The translations under genes were made by a program, and so were the position numbers. From Faecalicatena sp. Marseille-Q4148 (GTDB lineage Bacteria > Bacillota > Clostridia > Lachnospirales > Lachnospiraceae), in assembly GCA_018228665.1 (NCBI GenBank), contig CP073692.1, forward strand, positions 372,001-436,000: a DNA stretch of 64,000 nucleotides, written 5' to 3'. Shown piece by piece: positions 43,654 through 51,588 of this stretch; the stretch's first letter is position 1; each line of letters begins with the position of its first letter. A model generated the notes under the pieces. It worked only from the letters and a program-made list of their open reading frames with translations, searched no databases and was not told the origin of the DNA.

Positions 43654-44344
43654 CTGAATACCTCCCGGAAAAATGCATCTACGGATTTCTGATGTTCTGT
43701 GCGGATCTCGTCCACGGTCTGATTGAATAACAGTTGTCCATTCTGAATGAATACAACGCGATCTAATATCTGTTCAATGTCTGCAATCAGATGTGTGGAG
43801 ATTAGTACAGTTGCATTTTCATATAATTTGAAATGATCGTTTGAAGAATATAATCCCGAGATGCCGAATCTACCCCGCCGATTGGTTCATCAAGGATGTA
43901 TAATTCTGCATTTCGGCTCATAATAAGGATGAGCTGTACTTTTTCTTTTGTACCTTTTGACAATGTGTGAAGGCGGGCAGAAGGATCGATTTTCAAATCT
44001 GCCAGCATAGCATACGCCTTTTTGTCATCAAAATCATTGTAAAAATCTTTGAAATAAGATACAATATCGCGCACGCGCATCCAACTATTCAAATAAGTGC
44101 GTTCCGGAAGATAGGAAATAATTTTTTTCGTTTCAACTCCCGGAGAGAGTCCTCCAATGGTAAGTGTGCCGGAAGAAGGAGTAAGAAGACCACAGATTAA
44201 TTTAATTAAAGTAGTCTTGCCGCTTCCGTTTGGTCCGAGGAGGCCGACAATCTGGCCGCGTTCAAGTCTCAAATTCAAATGATTGAGTGCATAGAATTGA
44301 TCGTATTTTTTAATGAGATTATGACATTCGAAAATCGGCTCCAT
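43647..44344 (-). pseudogene. ABC transporter ATP-binding protein, frameshifted
   Basis: The N-terminal 175 or so residues are a normal ABC ATPase: Walker A 'GLLGPNGSGKTTLIKLI' (about 36-52), signature 'TLSKGTKEKVQ' (a variant of LSGGQ) and Walker B 'LYILDEP'. At 43821-43825 an extra AT within ATATA shifts the frame, and translation ends at 43802. Skipping two bases restores a frame reading 'ENATVLISTHLIADIEQ' with the switch histidine, and runs to the stop at 43647-43649, which overlaps the permease start. The region is 698 nt, two more than a multiple of three. A recent mutation, slippage-based control or a sequencing error are all possible. Start 44344 follows AAAGGAG by 10 nt. Confidence 0.82.
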
Positions 44345-44345
44345 A

Positions 44346-44714
44346 TTAATCACACTCCTTTGTAAAGCGCTGCATCAGCGAAAGTGTTTCGTTCGGTGTA
44401 TAGCCAAGCTGTTCCATCTTTTGAAAAAATTCTCGAATCTGTTCTTCTGCCACTTCTTTTTTTAGTTGTTTTAACATATCTTCATCCTCCGTGATAAATC
44501 GTCCGCTTGTCCGCTGCGAATAAACGAGATGATTTCGTTCTAATTCAGAAAGAGCTTTTTGCATGGTGTTAGGATTCACTGCGGCTTCTAATGCCAAATC
44601 GCGTACGGAAGGGAGTTTTTCACCTGCATGGTATTTTCCAGAGATGATATCTGTCTGAATTCGTTCCATAATCTGCAGATAGATTGGGCGGTCATTGTCT
44701 AATGCCCACGGCAT
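44346..44714 (-). CDS. GntR family (YtrA-type) transcriptional regulator
   Basis: This 122-residue regulator has the short YtrA architecture: a winged helix-turn-helix (about 10-75, 'SVRDLALEAAVNPNTMQKALSELERNHLVYSQRTSGRFI') and a small C-terminal dimerisation helix pair. The family represses neighbouring ABC transporter genes and is often relieved by cell-envelope-active compounds. It is the first gene of the operon, and the ATPase gene starts right after its stop. A perfect 9+9 inverted repeat lies at its own transcription start, so autoregulation is likely. Confidence 0.9.
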   Translation of the reverse strand: MPWALDNDRPIYLQIMERIQTDIISGKYHAGEKLPSVRDLALEAAVNPNTMQKALSELERNHLVYSQRTSGRFITEDEDMLKQLKKEVAEEQIREFFQKMEQLGYTPNETLSLMQRFTKECD

Positions 44715-44736
44715 ATCTTCACTTCCTTTCGAATTA

Positions 44737-44787
44737 TTGTATTATTGATATAATACAAATGATAATGTCGTTTGTGGAAAATGTCAA
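44737..44787 (-). promoter_or_regulatory. GntR-ABC operon promoter and operator
   Basis: Minus strand: TTGACA (44787-44782), 17-bp spacer, TATCAT (44764-44759). Just downstream, at the expected start of transcription, lies a perfect inverted repeat TTGTATTAT-N4-ATAATACAA (44737-44758), the form expected for a GntR/YtrA operator. Confidence 0.8.
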
Positions 44788-44796
44788 GAGAAAAAA

Positions 44797-44836
44797 TCAA
44801 AGCCCGCGAAGCATTATGCTTCGTGAGCTTTGATGA
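44797..44836 (-). terminator. Terminator of the nfo transcript
   Basis: On the minus strand, ATCAAAGC..CACGAAGCAT pairs with ATGCTTCG..GCTTTGAT around a tiny loop, followed by TTTTTTCTC. The stem overlaps the last codons of nfo. Confidence 0.75.
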
Positions 44837-45719
44837 TCTCTTCCGGAAGTTCCGGATGAAATGTGTTATTTCGCAGCATTTCAATTTCGTAACGGTAAGG
44901 TGCATAAGATTTTTTGGAAAGGGTTGGAGAAGGAATGTATGGTGTTTCAAGAATTTTCGGAATAGATTCAAAATCCTTGTGGTGAACAATGTAAGAAAGA
45001 GCATCAAATCCGATCTCACCGAATCCAAGATTGGCATGTCTGTCTTTGTGTGCACCTGGAATGTTTTTGCTGTCGTTGATATGAAAAACAGCTATCTGCT
45101 CTTTTCCGAGAATTCGGTCAAAAGTATCTATTACACCGTCAAAATCATGGATGATATCATAACCGCTGTCGCTTGTGTGACATGTGTCGAAGCAGACGCG
45201 AAGCTTGTCCTGACAAATTACACCATCGTAAATGCGTGCCAGTTCTTCAAATGTCTGTCCGAGTTCAGAGCCTTTTCCTGCCATTGTCTCAAGGGCGATC
45301 TGCACAGGGGTATCAGGGGTTAAGACTTCGTTCAATCCTTTGATGACCTGAGCGATACCGGCATCTGTTCCCGCACCCACATGTGAACCGGGATGCAGAA
45401 TGAGGATATTACTTCGGCAGGCAGCGGTGCGTTCAATTTCTTTCTGCAAAAATTCTACGGCGAGTGAAAATGTCTCCGGTTTTACACTGTTGCCAAGATT
45501 GATAATGTAGGGAGCATGAACAACAATCTGAGAAATGCCGTGAGCGTTCATATAGTTCCATGCTTCCTCAATGCGCAGCTCTTCAATACTTTTGCGTTTT
45601 GTATTCTGAGGGGCGCCTGTGTAAAACATAAAAGTATCTGCACCGTAAGAAACAGCTTCTTTTGCAGAACCAAGCAGCATCTCTTTGCCGCTCATACCAA
45701 CATGCGAACCTAAAATCAT
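44814..45719 (-). CDS. nfo: Deoxyribonuclease IV (AP endonuclease)
   Basis: Endonuclease IV cuts DNA at abasic sites and removes oxidised 3' ends in base-excision repair, using three zinc ions. The 301-residue TIM-barrel protein starts '[14 protein letters not shown]' and has '[10 protein letters not shown]' (about 68-77), '[11 protein letters not shown]', 'ALETMAGKG', '[14 protein letters not shown]' and '[21 protein letters not shown]' (about 226-246), which carry the expected metal ligands. It overlaps the preceding flavin reductase-rubredoxin gene by ATGA, so repair is coupled to an oxygen or NO defence protein. Confidence 0.94.
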   Translation of the reverse strand: MILGSHVGMSGKEMLLGSAKEAVSYGADTFMFYTGAPQNTKRKSIEELRIEEAWNYMNAHGISQIVVHAPYIINLGNSVKPETFSLAVEFLQKEIERTAACRSNILILHPGSHVGAGTDAGIAQVIKGLNEVLTPDTPVQIALETMAGKGSELGQTFEELARIYDGVICQDKLRVCFDTCHTSDSGYDIIHDFDGVIDTFDRILGKEQIAVFHINDSKNIPGAHKDRHANLGFGEIGFDALSYIVHHKDFESIPKILETPYIPSPTLSKKSYAPYRYEIEMLRNNTFHPELPEEIIKAHEA

Positions 45720-46390
45720 AATGTGACCTCCTGCAGTTTGAATTTATCTTTCGGCTGCTTACAGAGCGGGCAGACAAAATCATCCGGGAGTTCTTCGAAA
45801 GGAGTCTCTCTGTCATAGATGTAACCACAGACAGAACATACCCATTTAGAAGCAGATATGTTTTCTGTTGGGGCAGAAGCTGCTGATTCTTCTTCCGGGA
45901 TATAAGTTGGAGCGGTTTTAGGGCTCTTTCCTTTAATAACATTGTGATAGTAAGCGTAAGTCATGGCCGGAGCAGAAAGAAGTACATCTCCGTCAATGAC
46001 TTCGCCGAGAAATACGGTGTGGGAAGAGGTTTCCATTTTATTAATGACTTTGCAGACAATGTATCCGCAGCTGTCAGTGATGATCGGAACCCCTGATTTC
46101 ATCTCGAAAGAAACCGTATCGAACTTATTTACCTCTCTGCCGGACTGAAAACCGAAATGTCCGATCAGAGATGGCGCGGATGTTTCAGAAAGAATAGAAA
46201 CTGCAAACAGACCGGATGCATCAATACAATGGTTCGTATAGTTGTCGTGATTGATGCTGACAGCAATCGTTGCCGGTGATGAAGTAATCTGCATTGCACT
46301 GTTGGCGGTGCATCCGGTCGGACGTTTACCGTCCATAGTGCTAACAATATAGACACCGTAAGAAAGGGTTCTTAATACTTTAGAATTCAT
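45716..46390 (-). CDS. Flavin reductase-rubredoxin fusion (high-molecular-weight rubredoxin type)
   Basis: This 224-residue protein fuses a flavin reductase-like FMN-binding split barrel (about 1-155, '[28 protein letters not shown]' region) to a C-terminal rubredoxin (about 180-222) with the iron cysteines in '[11 protein letters not shown]' and '[11 protein letters not shown]'. In acetogens such proteins pass electrons from NAD(P)H to flavodiiron proteins that reduce O2 or NO. Its start codon is followed by nfo through a 4-bp overlap, supporting an oxidative-stress role. An AGTAATTATTACT palindrome lies in the leader. Confidence 0.9.
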   Translation of the reverse strand: MNSKVLRTLSYGVYIVSTMDGKRPTGCTANSAMQITSSPATIAVSINHDNYTNHCIDASGLFAVSILSETSAPSLIGHFGFQSGREVNKFDTVSFEMKSGVPIITDSCGYIVCKVINKMETSSHTVFLGEVIDGDVLLSAPAMTYAYYHNVIKGKSPKTAPTYIPEEESAASAPTENISASKWVCSVCGYIYDRETPFEELPDDFVCPLCKQPKDKFKLQEVTL

Positions 46391-46409
46391 ATGAATGCCT
46401 CCTTAAAAT

Positions 46410-46422
46410 AGTAATTATTACT
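46410..46422. promoter_or_regulatory. Palindrome in the leader of the rubredoxin-nfo operon
   Basis: AGTAATTATTACT (46410-46422) is a perfect 13-bp palindrome, between the start codon and a possible minus-strand promoter (TTGCTT, 16 bp, GATACT, around 46440-46470). It could bind a redox regulator; it does not match a PerR box exactly. Confidence 0.35.
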
Positions 46423-46518
46423 GATATTTTCTTGATATTAAAGTATCATTTTTGCGGAAAAAAAGCAAGGAAAAATTAAAAAGAAAGAAATATCAAAATG
46501 GAAAGGTTAAAATAGTAG

Positions 46519-46547
46519 TTGTTGCAGTTGAAAGCTTGTGATAGAAT
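46519..46547 (+). promoter_or_regulatory. Probable argS promoter
   Basis: TTGTTG (46519-46524), 17-bp spacer, TAGAAT (46542-46547). The leader would be about 60 nt, too short for a T-box. Confidence 0.5.
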
Positions 46548-46614
46548 GTGATAAGTAATATGCATAAAATCTCACAAAATATAAAATAGAAAATCAAGAG
46601 AAAGGGAGAATGAG

Positions 46615-48381
46615 ATGAAAAAAATATCTGAAATCATTGCAGGAGAATTAGAAAATGCTTTTGAGCAGGCAGGTTATGACAGAAGTTTTGGAAAAGTAAC
46701 CTTATCTAATCGGCCTGACTTGTGTGAATATCAATGTAATGGCGCGATGGCGGGGGCAAAGACTTATAAGAAAGCTCCGATCATGATTGCAAATGATGTG
46801 AAGGAAAAGCTTGTTGGCAGTAAGTGCTTTGCAGAAGTTGATGCAGTAAATCCAGGATTTATTAACTTAAAACTGGCTCCGGAATTTGTTTCTTCTTATT
46901 TGAAAGAGATGGATCAGGATGAAAAACTTGGAATGGAAACAGCAGAACATCCAAAGAAGATCATTGTGGACTACGGCGGAGCGAATGTGGCGAAACCTCT
47001 TCATGTGGGACATTTACGTTCAGCGGTTATTGGTGAGAGTGTCAAACGTATTGCAAAATTCGCAGGACATGAAGTGATTGGTGACACACACCTTGGCGAT
47101 TGGGGATATCAGATGGGGCTGATCATTACAGAAATGAAGAAACGCCATCCGGAGCTTCCTTATTTTGATGAGGAATTTCAGGGAGAATATCCGACAGAAG
47201 CTCCATTTACGATCAGTGAATTGGAAGAAATCTATCCATATGCAAGTGGGTTTGCAAAAGAGCATGAGGATTACAGAGAAGAAGCGCTGCAGGCAACTTT
47301 CCTTCTTCAAAACGGAAGACCGGGCTATCGGGCTCTTTGGAAGCATATTATGAATGTATCTATCGAGGATCTGAAGAAGAATTATTATAATCTGGATGTA
47401 ACATTTGAGTGGTGGAAAGGCGAGTCAGATGCCCAGGAATATATTGCACCAATGGTAGAGAAGATGAAAGCAGACGGATTTGCACACTATGATGAAGGTG
47501 CGCTTGTTGTAGATGTGAAAGAAGAGACAGATACAAAAGAGATCCCGCCATGTATGATTCTGAAATCAGATGGAGCAGCACTCTATGACACAACAGATCT
47601 TGCAACACTTGTGGAGAGAGAAAAACTTGTAGCACCGGATGAAGTGATCTATGTAGTTGATAAGCGACAGGAACTGCATTTTGTACAGGTATTCCGCTGT
47701 GCAAAGAAAACAGGAATTGTACGGGACGAAGTAGAATTAAAATTCCTTGGTTTTGGTACGATGAACGGAAAAGACGGAAAACCGTTTAAAACAAGAGAAG
47801 GCGGCGTAATGCGTCTTGAAAATCTGATCAATGAGATTAATGAAGAAATGTATAAAAAGATTGTAGAAAACCGTACTGTTTCAGAAGATGAGGGAAGAAA
47901 GACAGCTCAGATCGTAGGATTATCTGCGCTGAAATACGGAGATCTTTCCAATCAGGCATCAAAAGATTATGTATTTGATATTGATCGGTTTACATCTTTT
48001 GAGGGGAATACAGGACCGTATATTCTCTACACAATTGTTCGTATTAAGTCTATTATGAATAAATATGCAGAAAGCGGAAATAGCCTGGAAGGCTGTGAAC
48101 TTCTGGCGCCGGCAAATCCAAGTGAGAAAGCTTTAATGCTTGAAGTTTCTAAGTTTAATGAAGTAATTGAAAATGCATACAAAGATACAGCGCCACATAA
48201 AATCTGTGCATATATTTATGATCTTGCAAATGCATTTAACCGTTTCTACCATGAGACAAAGATTCTCTCAGAAGAGGAGACAACACGTCGGGAAAGCTAT
48301 ATTGCACTTTTGAAACTGACAAGAAAAGTACTGGAAACATGTATTGATCTGTTGGGATTTGAAGCACCGGAGCGGATGTAG
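46615..48381 (+). CDS. argS: Arginyl-tRNA synthetase
   Basis: ArgS charges tRNA-Arg with arginine. The 588-residue class I synthetase shows an N-terminal additional domain (about 1-110), 'NVAKPLHVGHLRSAVIGES' with the HIGH-type motif HVGH (about 124-142), and the KMSKS-like loop 'GKDGKPFKTREGG' (about 386-398). The C-terminal helical anticodon-binding domain ends 'LGFEAPERM'. A ribosome site AAAGGGAG precedes the start. alaX follows after 55 bp. A tRNA-Arg gene lies 4.5 kb away on the same strand. Confidence 0.97.
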   Translation: MKKISEIIAGELENAFEQAGYDRSFGKVTLSNRPDLCEYQCNGAMAGAKTYKKAPIMIANDVKEKLVGSKCFAEVDAVNPGFINLKLAPEFVSSYLKEMDQDEKLGMETAEHPKKIIVDYGGANVAKPLHVGHLRSAVIGESVKRIAKFAGHEVIGDTHLGDWGYQMGLIITEMKKRHPELPYFDEEFQGEYPTEAPFTISELEEIYPYASGFAKEHEDYREEALQATFLLQNGRPGYRALWKHIMNVSIEDLKKNYYNLDVTFEWWKGESDAQEYIAPMVEKMKADGFAHYDEGALVVDVKEETDTKEIPPCMILKSDGAALYDTTDLATLVEREKLVAPDEVIYVVDKRQELHFVQVFRCAKKTGIVRDEVELKFLGFGTMNGKDGKPFKTREGGVMRLENLINEINEEMYKKIVENRTVSEDEGRKTAQIVGLSALKYGDLSNQASKDYVFDIDRFTSFEGNTGPYILYTIVRIKSIMNKYAESGNSLEGCELLAPANPSEKALMLEVSKFNEVIENAYKDTAPHKICAYIYDLANAFNRFYHETKILSEEETTRRESYIALLKLTRKVLETCIDLLGFEAPERM

Positions 48382-48436
48382 TCAAGCCAGCGACAGATGT
48401 CAGAAAGATCAGATCAAAAGATCAGGAGGCAGAACA

Positions 48437-49693
48437 GTGACGAAAAAATTATTTTACGAGGACAGTTTCCGGCAGGAGTTTGATGCTGTGGTAACAGAAT
48501 GCAAAGAGCAAGAAGGAACGTATTTGATTGTACTTGATCAGACTGTTTTCTTTCCGGAGGGCGGTGGTCAGAGTGCAGATACAGGAATGCTCTGGTGCAC
48601 ATCTGGTCAGAATGACCAGAAGACAGTAACGGAAAGTATGTGCAGCCGGGAAGAAGAGGCGGTACATATTACGGATGTGCAAGAGAAAAATGGACAGATT
48701 TATCATAAAGGAGATCGGCCGCTGGAGGTAGGAAGTAACGTACATGGGAAGATTGACTGGACGGATCGGTTTTCCAAAATGCAGCAGCATACAGGAGAAC
48801 ATATTGTATCCGGGCTGGTAAACAGTATTTATGGCTATCATAACGTGGGCTTTCATCTTGCGAAAGACTATGTCACACTGGACTTTGACGGCGCTCTGAC
48901 AAAGAAACAGCTTCGGGAAGTGGAACAAAAAGCAAATGGAGCAATTGCAGAAAATATCCCGGTGGAAGTTGCTTATCCGAGTCATGAGGAATTGAAGACA
49001 ATTGCTTATCGAAGTAAAATTGAGATTGAAGGTCAAGTAAGGATTGTTACCATTCCGGGGTATGATGTATGCGCCTGCTGTGCACCGCACGTGAAACAGA
49101 CGGGGCAGATCGGTATGATTAAATTCGTCGGGATGCAGAATTATAAAGGCGGTGTCCGGATCACAATGCAGTGTGGTTTTCGCGCGTTGGAGGACTATAA
49201 TCGAAAAGAAGCACTTGTGCAGAAGATTTCCACTTCTCTTTCTGTAAAAGAAGATGAGGCAGCAGATGCAGTAGAGCGCTTGAAAGAAGAGATTTACCGC
49301 CTGACAAATGAAAAAGCGGCACTGATGAGTCAGATTCTTTCCTACAAAGCAGAAAATCAAAATCCAGTCGGACGGGTGCTGATTGTTCTTGAAGAGGAGC
49401 TTGACGGAGCGCAGATGAGGGAATATGTAAATCTGTTGATGGAGAAAGAAGTGGATACTTGTATTCTTCTGAATGGAGATGGACAGGCAGAGTGTCGGGA
49501 GTTTAAATATGTAGCAGCAAGCAAGACAGAAGATGCCAGAAAGATTGCAAAGTGGCTGAATGACCGGTGTCACGGAAGAGGAGGCGGAAAACCTAATATG
49601 GTGCAGGGAGCGCTTCAGACAGAGCGTCGGGAAATCGAACAGCTGATTGAAGAAATAAAAACGCAGGCAGAACTTAGAGCCTGTAACGTTTAA
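48437..49693 (+). CDS. AlaX-type alanyl-tRNA editing protein with DHHA1 domain
   Basis: AlaX proteins hydrolyse serine or glycine mischarged on tRNA-Ala. The 418-residue protein has a TGS/SAD-like editing region: 'LDQTVFFPEGGGQSADTG' (about 31-48), 'QHTGEHIVSGLV' (HxxxH zinc motif, about 114-125), 'CACCAPHV' (zinc cysteines and His) and a C-terminal DHHA1 domain with 'RCHGRGGGKPNMVQGAL' (about 375-391). This is the long AlaX-L form. The GTG at 48437 is chosen because AGGAGG lies 7 nt upstream. It is in line with argS and may be co-transcribed. Confidence 0.9.
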   Translation: MTKKLFYEDSFRQEFDAVVTECKEQEGTYLIVLDQTVFFPEGGGQSADTGMLWCTSGQNDQKTVTESMCSREEEAVHITDVQEKNGQIYHKGDRPLEVGSNVHGKIDWTDRFSKMQQHTGEHIVSGLVNSIYGYHNVGFHLAKDYVTLDFDGALTKKQLREVEQKANGAIAENIPVEVAYPSHEELKTIAYRSKIEIEGQVRIVTIPGYDVCACCAPHVKQTGQIGMIKFVGMQNYKGGVRITMQCGFRALEDYNRKEALVQKISTSLSVKEDEAADAVERLKEEIYRLTNEKAALMSQILSYKAENQNPVGRVLIVLEEELDGAQMREYVNLLMEKEVDTCILLNGDGQAECREFKYVAASKTEDARKIAKWLNDRCHGRGGGKPNMVQGALQTERREIEQLIEEIKTQAELRACNV

Positions 49694-49711
49694 GAATTAT
49701 TGAGAAAAACA

Positions 49712-49747
49712 AAACCGGAAGATTCCTTTGGAGTCCTCCGGTTTTTT
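49712..49747. terminator. Terminator between alaX and convergent thiT
   Basis: AAACCGGAAGA pairs with TCCTCCGGTTT (49712-49742) with a small bulge, followed by TTTTTTCG. Confidence 0.8.
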
Positions 49748-49754
49748 CGTGAAA

Positions 49755-50309
49755 TTAAATTGCTTTTAACTTTGTGATTGCCTGCCGAACAGGAGGCAGT
49801 GTGAGAAGGATAATAGTAATAATCGCTTCAAGTCCTAAGTAAGAACCGTTATAAATGATAGAATATACAAGAGGGTGCATACTTTCTGGCGCTGCGGAAG
49901 CAAAAAAGACAACTCCGGACAGCACTGCAAAGAAATAACGTCCGAATACAGAAGCGATATAGCCCAGGATCAGGCCCCGCTTTTGATTACGGAAAAATCC
50001 GGAACATCCAAGAGCTCCGAAAGCAAAAAAGTAATCAATGACAACCTGCGGGATGCTAAGGATATAAGGTTCTAAAATAAATTGAAGAATTCCGTGAGCG
50101 ATACCGGTAAGAATTCCGGCTTTTGGACCGAACCAATAGCCAATCAAAGAAATGAACAGCATACTGCAAAGGGTAACAGATCCGCCCATGGGTAATTTAA
50201 ATACCTTGATATAAGAGGCGACTGTGGCTAATGCAATAGCCATTGCTGAAAATACAAGTTTTTTAGTTGTGCTGTAAGATACGACAGCAGTTTTTGATGT
50301 CTGATTCAT
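49755..50309 (-). CDS. thiT: Energy-coupled thiamine transporter ThiT (ECF S component)
   Basis: ThiT is the thiamine-binding membrane subunit that works with the shared ECF module. The 184-residue protein has six hydrophobic helices and the ThiT-typical stretches 'KVFKLPMGGSVTLCSMLFI' (about 35-53) and 'GYWFGPKAGILTGIAHGILQFILEP' (about 57-81). Thiamine specificity is strongly supported by the TPP riboswitch directly upstream, whose 3' end runs into the AGGAGA ribosome site 8 nt before the start. No ECF ATPase genes are in the window; a shared module elsewhere is expected. Confidence 0.95.
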   Translation of the reverse strand: MNQTSKTAVVSYSTTKKLVFSAMAIALATVASYIKVFKLPMGGSVTLCSMLFISLIGYWFGPKAGILTGIAHGILQFILEPYILSIPQVVIDYFFAFGALGCSGFFRNQKRGLILGYIASVFGRYFFAVLSGVVFFASAAPESMHPLVYSIIYNGSYLGLEAIITIILLTLPPVRQAITKLKAI

Positions 50310-50319
50310 AAAATCTCCT

Positions 50320-50396
50320 TCCTTTCGCCAGCATTATCTGGATCAAGTAATGAGGGTTCACATAAAATGTGTCTCAGCGAAATGCTCCCCTAGTTA
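50320..50396 (-). promoter_or_regulatory. TPP riboswitch (THI element)
   Basis: Read on the minus strand it has the conserved blocks: AGGGGAGC, GCTGAGA (P2/J2-3, thiamine pyrimidine pocket), ACCCT, TTGATCCAGATAATGCTGGCGAAAGG (P4/P5 with the pyrophosphate pocket; consensus CTGATCYGGATAATGCCGGCG). It ends against the ribosome site of thiT, which fits TPP-dependent block of translation initiation. No separate terminator is seen between it and the gene. Confidence 0.95.
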
Positions 50397-50418
50397 CTAT
50401 ATCTATTTTACGGACTTA

Positions 50419-50447
50419 ATCATAGTTGCATTGATCGTAAAAGTCAA
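50419..50447 (-). promoter_or_regulatory. thiT/riboswitch promoter
   Basis: Minus strand: TTGACT (50447-50442), 17-bp spacer, TATGAT (50424-50419), about 20 bp before the riboswitch. Confidence 0.75.
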
Positions 50448-50549
50448 GAAAGAATTCATAAATAATCCGGATTTACAGTTGAAACTTTGGAGAAAGAGAA
50501 GTAGAATAAATAATAGTTTGGCAAAAAATGAAGAATGTGAGGAAATTTT

Positions 50550-51440
50550 ATGCAGAAAAAAGGCTGTTTTGGACAGTTCTGGTATATGCTTGGCCCGATA
50601 ATTATTCAAAATATTGTGGCTTTAGCAGTTTCAATGGCGGCAAGTACTGCGGTGCTTCTGCTGAATTTTGATGAATACATGAAAGTGATTATGAGTGCAG
50701 ATCAGCAGGCGGTCATGGAATATGTGATGGAGCAGACGAATGAAGTGCTGGCTCACTCTGCTCATTTAGCCCTTGTAACGGCACTGTGTACGATTCCGAT
50801 TATGTGGATTTTGTTTCACAGAGATGAAAAGAAGAGAAAACAAATGACAGCAGTTGGGCAGATGAGTTCTCAAAAAGTGAAGTGGACGAAATTTCTGATT
50901 ATTATACCATTTGCAGCGGCAGTCGGGCTTGTGCTGAATAATATTTCGCTGCTTGCAGATCTGGCGATTGTCTCGGAAGCTTATGCGGAAACATCAGTAA
51001 AGCAGTATGCAATTCCACTGATCGGTCAGTTGATCGGTTATGGACTGATCACACCGCTTAGTGAGGAATTGATTTTCCGTGGACTGATCTATAAAAGACT
51101 AAGAGATGATTTTTCTTTTAAAAATGCAATGTTTACATCTGCAATTTTGTTCGGATTTTTCCACGGAAATATGATACAGATGCTTTATGCTTTTGGAATG
51201 GGATTGCTTCTGGCGTATTTGTATGAAAAATATCATTCGCTGGCAGCGCCTGTGTTAGCACATGGCATGGTAAATATTGTTTCAGTGCTTCTGACAGAAG
51301 CGGGAGGGTTTACCTGGATGTTTGAAAATCCGTTGCGGATCAGTCTGGTCTCCATCCTCTGTGCAGCAGCAGCTTCTGGAATTTATGTAAAATTTTTTAT
51401 GAATGATCAAAAAGATGAAAAGGTTTCAGAAGAGAAGTAA
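50550..51440 (+). CDS. CPBP family intramembrane glutamic endopeptidase
   Basis: CPBP (ABI) proteases cut within or near the membrane and often protect against bacteriocins or process lipid-modified or secreted peptides. The 296-residue protein has about eight hydrophobic helices and the catalytic motifs EExxxR (Glu172-Glu173...Arg177 in 'LSEELIFRG'), FxxxH (Phe201...His205 in 'FGFFHG') and 'PVLAHGMVNIV' with HxxxN near 251. All key residues are present. Start ATG 50550 follows a modest GAGGAAA site. No peptide substrate gene is adjacent. Confidence 0.9.
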   Translation: MQKKGCFGQFWYMLGPIIIQNIVALAVSMAASTAVLLLNFDEYMKVIMSADQQAVMEYVMEQTNEVLAHSAHLALVTALCTIPIMWILFHRDEKKRKQMTAVGQMSSQKVKWTKFLIIIPFAAAVGLVLNNISLLADLAIVSEAYAETSVKQYAIPLIGQLIGYGLITPLSEELIFRGLIYKRLRDDFSFKNAMFTSAILFGFFHGNMIQMLYAFGMGLLLAYLYEKYHSLAAPVLAHGMVNIVSVLLTEAGGFTWMFENPLRISLVSILCAAAASGIYVKFFMNDQKDEKVSEEK

Positions 51441-51517
51441 TCTGCTCATTACCATGATGTCTGGGAAAGAAATAGTAACATAAAATAATAGAAATGTTAC
51501 AAAAATATTAAAAAGTA

Positions 51518-51546
51518 TTGCTTTTTTGAAAAGAATGTAATATACT
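51518..51546 (+). promoter_or_regulatory. Promoter of the first NlpC/P60 gene
   Basis: TTGCTT (51518-51523), 17-bp spacer, TATACT (51541-51546). Confidence 0.65.
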
Positions 51547-51588
51547 AGCGCAAGAGATAAAATTTAGAATATAGGAAATGGTGAATCT

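Noticed and set aside
43802..43830. Programmed ribosomal frameshifting in the ABC ATPase gene
   Set aside because: No slippery heptamer with a downstream structure is evident; a 2-nt indel is the simpler reading, though slippage at ATATA is left open in the findings.
46548..46614. T-box leader for argS
   Set aside because: The leader is only about 60 nt and lacks the AGGGTGGNACCGCG block.
48449..49573. 374-residue open frame on the minus strand inside the alaX gene
   Set aside because: Cys/His/Phe-rich translation without any domain, antisense to a gene with clear AlaX motifs.
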